Below, piece after piece: positions 37,701-49,700 of a stretch of 64,000 nucleotides of DNA. A program made the translations under genes and the position numbers. Source of the stretch: Sabellastarte sp. h YS-2021 (lineage: Eukaryota; Annelida; Polychaeta; Sabellida; Sabellidae); assembly GCA_964017235.1 (NCBI GenBank), contig OZ024929.1, positions 110,655,793-110,719,792 of the forward strand, given 5' to 3'. Under the pieces are notes generated by a model. That model was not told the DNA's origin. It did not search any database and worked only from the letters and a program-made list of their open reading frames with translations. Every line of letters starts with the position of its first letter. The stretch's first letter is position 1.

Positions 37701-40700
37701 CATTCTTAAACAATTAGCCCACTCAATCTAGCAGTCATGTAATCTGTCAACATTGTTATATACTTTTGTGATATATGCTATAAGCAAAATATCACTGGTA
37801 CCTTGTTCAGGAGAAAGGCCTTGAAAAACTCCTGAGTGGACTTTGTCACATCTATGTACAACTCACTTGTCAAAATTAAATGCTTCAAAAGTAAAGAGAT
37901 GCCTAGCAGGACAAACATCTTGCCTCATAAAAAGACTTCCATTTTCTACAAAGTGGAAAATGGTTTTGTGTTTAAATCAGAATATTTTGGGTTTTAGTGG
38001 CATATACTTTGAGAAACTGCATTCAATTTAAAATTTCATTTATAAGTGTAATTTCTAACAAACCCAGGTTTCATATGTGTTTTTTTAAATTAACAAAATA
38101 AGATCTTAGATAAAAGTATACCATTTATTTTACATAGAAAATGTACAAAGTTGCAGTTGATATTTTAGGTATTATTACAATCTTAAACTAGTCAAGAGTG
38201 ATTGTTACAGAAACATTTAATGTCATTTTGTGAAACTGTTTCAGAGGGTGACTGAAGCTGAGACTGAAGTGCACACTCTGTTGGATCTCTTGTTGCAGAA
38301 ATATGTCATCAGTCCCAACCCACACATCAAACAGGTACTTCAGTGGCCAGGCATTGATGATCTGCCATCAGCTTTTATTAACTAATTATTTTTTGATGAG
38401 GAAACTTCTAATACCAACTCTTTTTCATGTTGTATTCTTTGAATTCCAGGGCTTTATTGGTTTATATGTGCTAAGGCTTTGATAGGTTACCCAGTTACCC
38501 AAAATTGGTCTGAATTGTTTTAGAAACTGAGCAAAGTGGATAACCAAAAAATTATTAAAATGCAGTTTAAATCAGTAAAATACTTGGGCAAAACCTGAAT
38601 ATTCAGTAAGATTTCTCAACGTGACATTTAAGCGTCCCGCAAGGGACGCTTGTTTGTGTATGGGAGACCTTCAGGCTCCGGCGGCTCCGCCGGCTCCGCA
38701 TTTTGTTTTCCTTATAACTCTGTAACCGTTAGGCGGATTCTTTTCAAATTTGGCAGGTTTAGGCAGTAGCCTTGGGGAATTTTTTTGAATATGCTGCAGT
38801 GACATTTCAACCAATCAGAGAGGTCACATGACCAAAAATGTCTTTTTTCGATGGGGAAGCTTGTCCGGATGATAACTTGAAAGGAATTTTATCAATTCAC
38901 CTGAAACTTGGCAAATACATTCATTCTATTAAAATCTGGAAATCATTAGATTTTGGCATTGATTGGTTAAGAAATGGCCGAGTAATTAATGATTAATTAA
39001 TCATTATGAATTTTCCAAATAAGGAAAACACAAAAATGCTTATATCTCGAAAACCGTGCTAGGAAGAGCGATTTCGACGAAATTTTTGACCCACAGGGTA
39101 TCTCTGGAGAGTAGCCATGCCTATTTTCAAAAAAATTTTGTCTCGCCAAAAATGGCGGCCATTTTGAATTTTTCGCAAAAATTGCAAAACATAAAAATGC
39201 TTATATTTCGAAAACCCTGCTAGATAGAGCGATTTCGACGAAAATTTTGACCTACAGGGTATCTCTGCAGAGTAGCCATGCCAATTTTCAAAAAAATTTT
39301 ATCTCGCCAAAAATGGCGGCCATTTTGAATTTTTCGCAAAAATTGCAAAACATAAAAATGCTTATATCTCGAAAACCGTACTAGATAGAGCGATTTCGAC
39401 GAAATTTTTGACCCACAGGGTATCTCTGCAGAGTAGCCATGCCTATTTTCAAAAAAAATTTGTCTCGCCAAAAATGGCGGCCATTTTGAATTTTTCGCAA
39501 AAATTGCAAAACATAAAAATGCTTATATCTCGAAAACCCTGCTAGATAGAGCGATTTCGACGAAATTTTTGACCTACAGGGTATCTCTGCAGAGTAGCCA
39601 TGCCAATTTTTAAAAAAATTTTATTTGGCCAAAAATGGCGGCCATTTTGAATTTTCGAATTTTTCGCAAAAATTGCAAAACATAAAAATGCTTATATCTC
39701 GAAAACCGTGCTAGATACAGCGATTTTGACGAAATTTTTGACCCACAGGGCATCTCTGCAGAGTAGCCATGCCAATTTTAAAAAAAATTTTGTCTTGCCA
39801 AAAATGGCGGCCATTTTGAATTTTCGAATTTTTCGCAAAAATTGCAAAACATAAAAATGCTTATATCTTGAAAACCGTGCTACATCTTCAGGGTATCTCT
39901 GCAGAGCAGCTATCCCAAAGAGCTTTCACTCTGTGAAGTTTCAGACCCGTAGCTAATTATTCACCTACTCAAAATGAGTAAATGCTAATTATCTCTAAAA
40001 CTATTGCGGATACCCAATTTTTATCAAATAACTCATTCATCTACTTTTGGGAGAGCTTTCACATGGTGAAGTTTCAGACCCGTAGATAATTACTCACCTA
40101 CTCAAAATGAGTAAATGCGAATTATCTCTTAAAAGTATTGCAGATAGCCAATTTTTCTCAAATAACTCATTCATCTACTTTTGGAAGAGCTTTCACATGG
40201 TGAAGTTTCAGACCCATAGCTAATTACTCACCTACTCAAAATGAGTAAATGCGAATACCTCTAAAAGTATTGCAGATAGCCAATTTTTCTCAAATAACTC
40301 ATTCACCTACTTTTGGGAGAGCTTTCACTTGAAGTTTCAGACCCATAGCTAATTACTCACCTACTCAAAATGAGTAAATGCTAATTATCTCAAAAACTAT
40401 TGCGGATACCCAATTTTTATCAAATAACTCATTCATGTACTTTTGACAGAGCTTTCACATGGTGAAGTTTCAGACCCATAGCTAATTATTCACCTACTCA
40501 AAATGAGTAAATGCTAATTATCTGTAAAAGTATTGCGGATACCCAATTTTTATCAAATAACTCATTCATCTACTTATGAGAGAGCTTTCACATGGTGAAG
40601 TTTCAGACCCATTGCTAATTACTCACCTACTCAAAATGAGTAAATGCGAATTATCTGTAAAAGTATTGCAGATAGCCAATTTTTCTCAGATAAATCATTC

Positions 40701-43700
40701 ACCTACTTTTGGGAGAGCTTTCACTTGGTGAAGTTTCAGACCCATAGCTAATTACTCACCTACTCAAAATGAGTAAATGCGAATTATCTCTAAAAGTATT
40801 GCAGATAGCTAATTTTTCTCAAGTAACTCATTCACCTACTTTTGGGAGAGCTTTCACTCCGTGAAGTTTCAGACCCATAGCTAATTATTCACCTACTCAA
40901 AATGAGTAAATGCTAATTATCTGTAAAAGTATTGCGGATACCCAATTTTTATCAAATAACTCATACATCTACTTGTGGGAGAGCTTTCACTTGGTGAAGT
41001 TTCAGACCCATAGCTAATTACTCACCTACTCAAAATAGTAAATGCGAATTATCTGTAAAAGTATTGCAGATAGCCAATTTTTCTCAAATAAATCATTCAC
41101 CTACTTTTGGGAGAGCTTTCACTTGGTGAAGTTTCAGACCCATAGCTAATTACTCACCTACTCAAAATGAGTAAATGCGAATTATCTCTAAAAGTATTGC
41201 AGATAGCCAATTTTTCTCAAGTAACTCATTCACCTACTTTTGGAAGAGCTTTCACTCCGTGAAGTTTCAGACCCATAGCTAATTATTCACCTACTCAAAA
41301 TGAGTAAATGCTAATTATCTGTAAAAGTATTGCGGATACCCAATTTTTATCAAATAACTCATTCATCTACTTGTGAGAGAGCTTTCACATGGTGAAGTTT
41401 CAGACCCATTGCTAATTACTCACCTACTCAAAATGAGTAAATGCGAATTATCTGTAAAAGTATTGCGGATACCCAATTTTTCTCAAATAACTCATTCATC
41501 TACTTGTGGGAGAGCTTTCACATGGTGAAGTTTCAGACCCATAGCTAATTACTCACCTACTCAAAATGAGTAAATGCGAATTATCTCTAAAAGTATCGCA
41601 GATAGCCAATTTTTCTCAAATAACTCATTCACCTACTTTTGGAAGAACTTTCACACACGAAAATGAAAAATTGTGAATATCTCGGAAAAGCTATTTCTTC
41701 TCCTTTAATGCTCGGCGGGAGATACACACCGCGGCAGTGGTCTTGTCAAAAATTTTTGTCTCCCCAAAAATGGTGGCCATTTTGAATTTGCAAAGTTTTT
41801 GCAAAACACAAAAATGCTTATATCTCGAAAACCGTGCTAGATGGAGCGAACTCAACAAAATTTTTGACCTGCTGGGTATCTCTGCAGAGTAGCCATGCCA
41901 ATTTTCAAAATATTTTTGTCTCGCCAAATATAGCGGACATTTTGAATTTTCGAATTTTTTGCAAAACACAAAAATGCTTATATCTTGAAAACCGTGCTAG
42001 ATAGAGCAGACTGCGCTGACTTTGGTTGCCACAACAGTATAAGGCTAGAAACGAAGCATTTTTTTTAATACTTTAGCACTCGCCTTTATATCCTTTTCGG
42101 GACGCTTTGTTTTTGCTATGCAAAAACATTATCTTTGTTTTTGCGAGCGATCCTCTAGTTAGTTTTTTATGTCATTTTCTTATTTTTACAGATATTTATG
42201 TTGTTGTGGTAGAAACAGGTAAAATCAATTTGCATTGTGGTGAACCAATTTGTTTGAAAGGTTTTATGTTATACACATATATGTGCCTAATAATTCTTTA
42301 AAAAACAATGAAACCTTTAAATTTAATCGAATATCATAGAATTTATTTATTCAGAGTGTAAATGGTATTCCCAACCTAAAGAATATTTCATGTAGTGTTT
42401 GAAAGGCCAGATGGTCTGAGACCACCAAGTTTCCCGGCAGGCCTACATCTTTGAGGACTTCTTAAACTGGTTGGCTAGTAAAATCACATAATTGACAAAA
42501 CATAGATTTCAGTAATTTAAAGAAAAGAAAACAAAAAAATAGCCATTTCTGTCCAGATTTCATCTCAAGTTGCTAGCTTCTGTTATCGCTCATCGCGACA
42601 ACCATTCAAAATGTTTTGCTGTTAATATATTACCTGTTCAAATGAAAACGATATTCTGTGAGGGTTCCAGTTCCATCTTTTTGATACATCGTTTTGATCC
42701 ATTTTGGTGTGTTTTAGGCTGTTTGACTGCAATTTCTATGCCATTAGTACAATTTAACACCTTGTCTGATAAGTTTCTTATGAAGTTCTTGGATGAATTA
42801 TCGGATGAAACAACGGAGAAACTTACGTGGTTAATGTATAAAAATAAATTTCAGTAGTTTTATACCTCTTTTTTCCTACAAAAAATGGTAGCTTGTAAGT
42901 TGTAAAGTATGTTAAATAAAAAAAAAAAGATTTTCATTTGTTAATTTCTTCATTTTTAAGGTTTAAAATTTGGCTAGCAACTTTTTAAGTGGGCCATTAA
43001 CTTTTTCAAGTTACTGGCCCTGTTGGCCAGTAACAATTTTGTACTAGTCGTGAACACTGATTTTATGGTATCTTTAATGTTGAATTCTGGCTTATGTACC
43101 AGTGACAAGCAAGCAAAATACCAGATTACATTTGATCCAAGGTGAAGAATAGCAATTTTAATTTCAGGAAATGATTACACCACTAAAATTATGCATATTT
43201 GATCTCCTGTAGGCTGCCTGTATATGGCTGCTCGCCCTCGTGAAGAGCTGTGGTACTGTAGGTGTGATACAGTCACAGTTACTACAAGTACAATCTGCAT
43301 TCATGGGGCTTCTGTCTGAAAATGATGGTAAGTGGTAATACATATGCCAAGTACATTTTTTGCCATATGTGACATTCAAAGCTGTACAGATTATTAGAAA
43401 AACACAATATCAGAAGCAGTCCTAAGCAATTATACTGTAAAACGATAAATGTTCGCCGACAATTTATTTGGCGAATTTCGCGATCGCGGGAAAAGCACGA
43501 AAAGAAATCGCCTGAAATTTAGTTTAGTACTAGTATACACCTATATACGGGAATTATCGCTCAAAAAACGGGAATTGTCGGATGAACTTTAATAGTGCCA
43601 ATATCATTTTAAAGGGAAAACCACGAACTTTAATAGCTGCGAACATTTCTCGTTTTACAGTATTTTAAAACCTTAGTAAAGAAAGAATCATTTAAATATA

Positions 43701-46700
43701 CTGGTATTGAGCTGCATCTTGAAAAAGCCACATCACAGGGCTATGTAACAGAGTACCTGAAAACGGGTAAGTTTTGTGTAGAAAGCCAAGTAGATACTAG
43801 AAAACCAGATACTGCTAAAACTATTAAAATGCTGTTTATATTCATAAATATGTCTGTGTAAAACATGATATTCGGTCAGATTTATTTTCCTAATTTTTGT
43901 TTTTCACTTAATTTTCACCAATATTTGAATTTTTTTTCCTGAATAAACTGTTTACATTAACTGCCATATTTGGTTTACCTGTACTTCCAGTTGGTTCACA
44001 TTAAAATAGTAGCCAATTTCGAATTGGTTATTGGAAAATGGATATTTAGACCAAGTCCCACGTACAGCAAAAATTACAATGTATCATGATTGTTTAGGTT
44101 TATCATTCAATTATTCAGAAGTGTCGTTAAGTGATTCATTAATTCTGAAATATTCTCACGTGTATGATTTATCACAGAAATGACACAGGATGTCGCCTCC
44201 AAAGGATTGGGTGTGGTGTATGAAAACTGCAGCCCTGAACAGAAGAAAGAGTTGGTATCAATCCTTGTAGATACACTCACAACAGGTAAGACATTACTGT
44301 GCAGTCAAACTGTATGTTATGTCGCTGTAACTGTCAAGGAAAGCTCTCATAAATATGAACACAAAATGAAGTTGTTAATTTTGTTAAAATTAAAAAGTTT
44401 TGGAACCCACAGCAATGAATATAATCTAGCATTTTCATTAGATATCAGATAAAAATAATAATTGACTCTGTGAGAGAGGAGTTGGAAAAATTTTGTAGTA
44501 ATGAAAATTAAACTGATTTATATCTTGGTGGGAACAAATTGCAAGTATTGAGCTTATTAAAGGCCAACATTACAGTTGTTAATGAAGCCATATTCGAAAA
44601 ATTGGGAAATACTATGTGGAAATGTTTTATCAATTTAAAATTTTTATTTATTTAAATAATTTAATTATTTTTCCCAGACTTTAAATTAGAGTTACCCAGG
44701 TAGACAGTTTACCTTTTTAAGCATGTTGGCACTAATTCACAGGACAGAAGCGGTCCCAGACAGTGAGTGGGGACACAAAAGTGTTTGAGGCTGGAGCCCT
44801 GGGTAAGACCCCTGATGGTAAGAACATGTCCACCTACAGAGAACTCTGCTCCATTGCCAATGACCTCAACCAGCCTGACCTCATCTACAAATTCATGCAC
44901 CTGGCCAACCATAACGCTATGTGGAACTCTAGAAAGGTGAGAAAAAGCAACTGTAATGTGGAACTTTAACAAGGTGAGGAAAGAGAATAGTAATGCTATG
45001 ACGAACTGTGAAAAAGTAAGTAAAAGCAACTATAAACCATAACACCATGTGGAATTTTGAAAAGGTGAGGAAAATGACTATAATGCCATGTGGGACTCTA
45101 AAAAGGTGAGAAAAAGCAACTATAACACCATGTGGAACTTTAATGAAGGAAAGAGAATAGTAATGCTATATGGAACTGTAAAAAAGTAGGGAAAAGCAAC
45201 CATAAACTATAACACCTAGTGGAATTCTGAATTCTGAAAGGGTGAGGAAAGTGTCCATAACACCATGTGGGACTCTGAAAAGGTGAGGAAAAGCAACCAT
45301 ATTGCTATGTGGATCTCTAATAAGGTAAAGAAAAGTGACAATAACACCATGTGGAACTCTGAAAGGGTGAGGAATAGCAACCAAAACATCATACGGGACT
45401 CTTGAAAGGTGTTATAAAACTACTGTAACATCATGTGGAACTCTAAAAGGGTGTTGTAAAGCAACCACAATACCATGTGGGGAATATAAGAAAATAACTA
45501 GTCCTAAGAAATGTTTAACTATAAAATGGTAGATACAATCAACCTTTTTGCCATTGGGACATCAGATGACATCAAGCATCCTTTATGATACGTGGAACTC
45601 TAAAAGGGGAGTCAAACTGTTACATTAATGCACCTCAGCACTTTCATGGATGTTAAAATTAAACAGGTCCTTATAATGCAGGAGAAAAAAGTGGAAAGTT
45701 TTATTTTGAAATAGTTGAAATGTGCGGTAGTAATTTAATTTAAACAAAAATTGCAATTGTAATAATTCTGCACTGTTGGTTTTCTGAGATCTTACCTGGT
45801 TTCAGTTGTACACTTTAGTTAAATAAATCTTGTTCCAGAGTGTTTTAATTTCAGGTAAATTCATGTATCGTTCACTTAAAACAGTCTTCAGATGTTGAAA
45901 AATGGATACAGAAATAGATATACCTTTGTCATGGATCTGTTAAAAAGTATCGTTAAGGAGTTGAGTAATAGACAGTATATAGTAAACAAGACTACTCTTT
46001 TCTACTGTATCTCTACACTTTCACTTCACAAAAGAAAATTTTGCCCATTTTATCTGTTTTGTCACTATAGTTTAGACAAATTGCATGTATTGAAATATTA
46101 ACCTGCATAAGATTGTACCCAAGCTTTACTGCTACCAGTATGACTCAAACCCCAAGATACAGCAAGCCATTTACTGAATTAGAAATGCAGTTCTGTATTC
46201 TGCTCCAGGGTGCAGCCTTTGGGTTTGGCAGTATTGCTGTGCAGGCGGGGGAGCAGCTTGCCCCTTACCTGCATAAGATTGTACCCAAGCTTTACCGCTA
46301 CCAGTATGACCCAAACCCCAAGATACAGCAAGCCATGGCCAGCATCTGGTCAGCACTGGTCACTGAGACAAAGAAAACGGTATGTTTTGTTGCTTATTTA
46401 TATAATCATTTAATATGTAAAATTGGAACCTGTTAAGTAAAAATTCAAGGGACCTGAAAAATACTTATGTTTAAGCAATAGTTACAGATAACAAGGTAAA
46501 TTTGAAGGGGAAGAGTAAACTTTAATGTGGCTGATGACAAGGTGGTCTAGTGAAACATTCACCACATTGTTTTATTGCGTAAAATAGCCTTACCTTATCC
46601 TCACAAATGCTTACTTGGTTTTGTGGAGGCAAAACGTGGCGACCAACAAGAATATTAAAAAATTATTCTTGTTCGAGAGGTGAACCCTGTAGTTAGTGAT

Positions 46701-49700
46701 AAGTGCGCATGCGCACAACACATTGTCGGTTGGACTTTGTCGAGAGATCTTCATTCAATTTTTGGTCGTCGTGGAGGCTGCGCATTTTTTCTTTGAAGTT
46801 CATCATGGCTGAATCGCAGTTGAAATCTACGAAGCGTGCTTCTGGTTGTGGTCACCCACTGTATGATTGGGACTCCCACCTTTACTGCTACCCTTGTAGA
46901 GACAAAGGCAAGGGCCAGGATGTATGTGTTACATCGAAGGAAGAGGATTGCTTTAACTGCTTGTAGTTCACCTCTGAGCAAAAGAAGAAGCTATGATCTA
47001 AGTCGAAGAAGAAACCCAAGGACACAGTGGTTTCTAAAGAAGTAGAAGACTCCCTGTTAGGACAGGAATCTGACCCTCATCGTTCCCCTACAGCTGAGAA
47101 ATCTCAGCCTGTAGCAGAGGAATCCTTGTTGAAGATATTGCAGAGGTTAGAAGACATGCAATCCCAGATAACGTCTTTGAAGGCGAGTTCGTCTGCCTCT
47201 TCCTCTTTACCTACTCCCCACCAGCCTCGTGCTTGCAGAGCTGTGGATTCGGGTGAAGATGCCTTGTCTGATTTTAGTTCCGTACTTGAATCTATCAGTG
47301 TTTCCTCTCGCAAGAGGCAGAGGTCACCTTCTCCTCATGACGAAGTGGAGGAAGATCCTACCTACAGGGAAACTTTGGCTGCTATCAGGACTTTATTGGA
47401 AGTTGAGGTTCCTGAAGAGTCTTCTGATCTACCATCCAAAATTTTTGGGTCTAAGAATAAAGACTCCAGAAAAAAACAGGTCCTTCCAATGGCCATGCCC
47501 CCATTGGAGGGTATAGTTCAACGCTGGGATTTCTACGAGGCCAAGGCATCTGGGAACCCTAAGAAAGGTGAACCTGAGAGGCTTCAATGCAGTCCTGTTA
47601 ATGCTGATAACTTCTTGCCATATAACAGGCCACCCATGAAATTCTACAGGTCTTCTACGGTGGAATTTTCGAATTCTGCACCCAAATGCCAGGATGCTCT
47701 TCAGGTCACTGTTCCCTAAAGCAATTCCTTCTTCAGTGCATATTCCTATCAGACAGCATACAGGTATGGAGACTGTGATGAGGGAATGCGTCCAGATTTT
47801 ATCGTATGTGAATTGGTTTATGAAAGCCATTGGCAAGACATCAACCTCAATGGAGAATTTACTTCAGCAAGGAGCTTCAGACATGTTTAGGGACTCGGAC
47901 AAGTTGTTGTCCCACCTTCAAATGCAGTCGGCCTGTATTAACTCACTGGATAAGGCCCTTGAATCTGTTACTGACCTTTCCATTGCTTTGGCCTGTAATT
48001 TACAGCTTGCTAGGAGGGATTCCATCCTTAAAGTCTGTGCATCACACTTGCAAGAGCATGATTTCAACAAGTTACGAAGGACAGGGTTCAAATCTTCAGA
48101 TTTATTTTGTCCCACCACTCTGGATCAAATTCACAAGAAGCAGGACAGATCTCCCAAGAGATTGAAGGGCGACAGTCGCCAGTCTTTCCATTCGAATCGC
48201 TCTGATGATAGGCGTTCTTCTGCATCTCACACTTCTGGTTCCAAGTTTTTTCGTGGCCAGCAAGACAAATATAACAAGAAGCCCTACCAGTCGTCTTCTT
48301 CAAGATGTGGGGGTAACAGACGCAAGTGACTACCTACGTCTATTACATGGAGGCCGTTTGCAGTCGTACTGGCAGGTATGGCAGCTTCTTCAGTGTCATC
48401 CCAGAGTTGTGCACCAGTATCTAGACGACTGGTTGTTAAGAGCAAATACCAGCCACCAATGTCATGTACAGACATAAGAACTCATTCAGGTGGTGCAAGA
48501 TCTCGGCTTTGTGATAAACTTCGAAAAGTCAGAGCTCGAACCTACACAAAAAATCGACTTTCTCGGTTACCATTTCGATTTGATTCAGGGAAAAGTCTTT
48601 CCAACCGAAAAGAAGTTGAAAATTCTAGCAAAAGCTGTTCAGGACATGGAGGTCGTATCACAAACAACCCCAAGGTTGCTTATGTCCCTGATAGGTGTAC
48701 TAGCATCCCTAGAAAAGACAATACCAATGGGCAGGCTCCACATGCGTCCGTTTCAGTGGTACCTGAAGACACATTGGCAATATGCCCAGTCTCTAGACCT
48801 GAAGATTCCGGTTTCAAATCTTCTGAAAAGTTATCTTCAGTGGTGGAAAGATCCAAAAAATTTAAGGGTTGTCCTTTACATCCTCAGGAACACAATACCC
48901 TTATTTTCACAGATGCGTCAAACCAGGGTTGGGGAGCTCATTGAGAAAACATGACAGTCAGTGGCAATTGGACAGATCAGGAAAAATTGCTTCATATCAA
49001 TGTCCTAGAGTTAAAGGCAGTATTTCTGGCCTTAAAAAGCTTTCAAAACAGAATTCTAGACAAAAGGGTTCTCATAGCAACAGACAACGCCACTGTAGTC
49101 AGTTATCTGAACAAACAAGGGGGAACACACTCATGGGACATGTGTCTCCTGGTTTGGCGCATCTTGGCCTACTGCAATCCTCGGAACATACTCATAAGAG
49201 CCAGACACATTCAGGGTTGCCTCAATATCATAGCCGACAGTCTCTCCAGGAAAGACAAAATAATTCAGACAGAATGGTCTCTTCATCCTCAAATATTCAG
49301 TCTAATTTGCAAAGTTTGGCACACACCAATGGTGGACATGTTTGCCACCAAATTGAATCACAAGCTACCAATCTATGTCTCACCAGTCCCAGATGCAAAT
49401 GCTATGAACATAGATGCATTGAACATCTCCTGGGAGGGTCTGGACGGCTATGCCTTTTGTCCTGTAGCTCTCATACCAAAGGTCATACAGAAAATGAACA
49501 CCTACAGGTGCAGAATGATAGTAGTAGCACCAGGGTGGCCCAGAATGCATTGGTTTTGGGATCTAGTCAATCTGTCAACCAAGCCCCCATTACAACTTCC
49601 TCACTGGCCTCATCTGCTAAAACAACCTTTCAGTCAGAAGTTCCATCAGAATCTCATGTATCTGAATCTTCATGTTTGGCACCTGGACACCACTCAGAGT

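Larger units (their letters stand above)
38629..42158 (+). mobile_element. HINE-like element type 2, complete, with two kinds of tandem array
   Basis: Starts with the hairpin GCGTCCC/GGGACGC at 38632-38649 and a GGCTCCGGCGGCTCCGCC stretch. Array 1 of roughly 161-170 bp units occupies 39010-39900; array 2 of roughly 134-bp units 39905-41660; a short piece of array 1 returns at 41740-42000. The arm GGGACGCTTTG recurs at 42099, then a TTTTTGC/GCAAAAA hairpin and CTAGTT from 42155. The tail matches 780-940. No coding capacity. Confidence 0.8.

Noticed and set aside
39010..41660. Regularly spaced repeats resembling a CRISPR array
   Set aside because: The units are contiguous satellite-like repeats without unique spacers, in an animal genome.
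42570..42857. 95-codon plus-strand open frame in intron 23
   Set aside because: No recognisable domain, no supporting splice context, and its length is within chance expectation for AT-rich intron DNA.
46113..46436. A longer exon 27 reading from the upstream duplicate into the real exon
   Set aside because: The joined frame passes through intron-like sequence and would insert non-conserved residues; the family sequence begins at the CTGCTCCAG acceptor.
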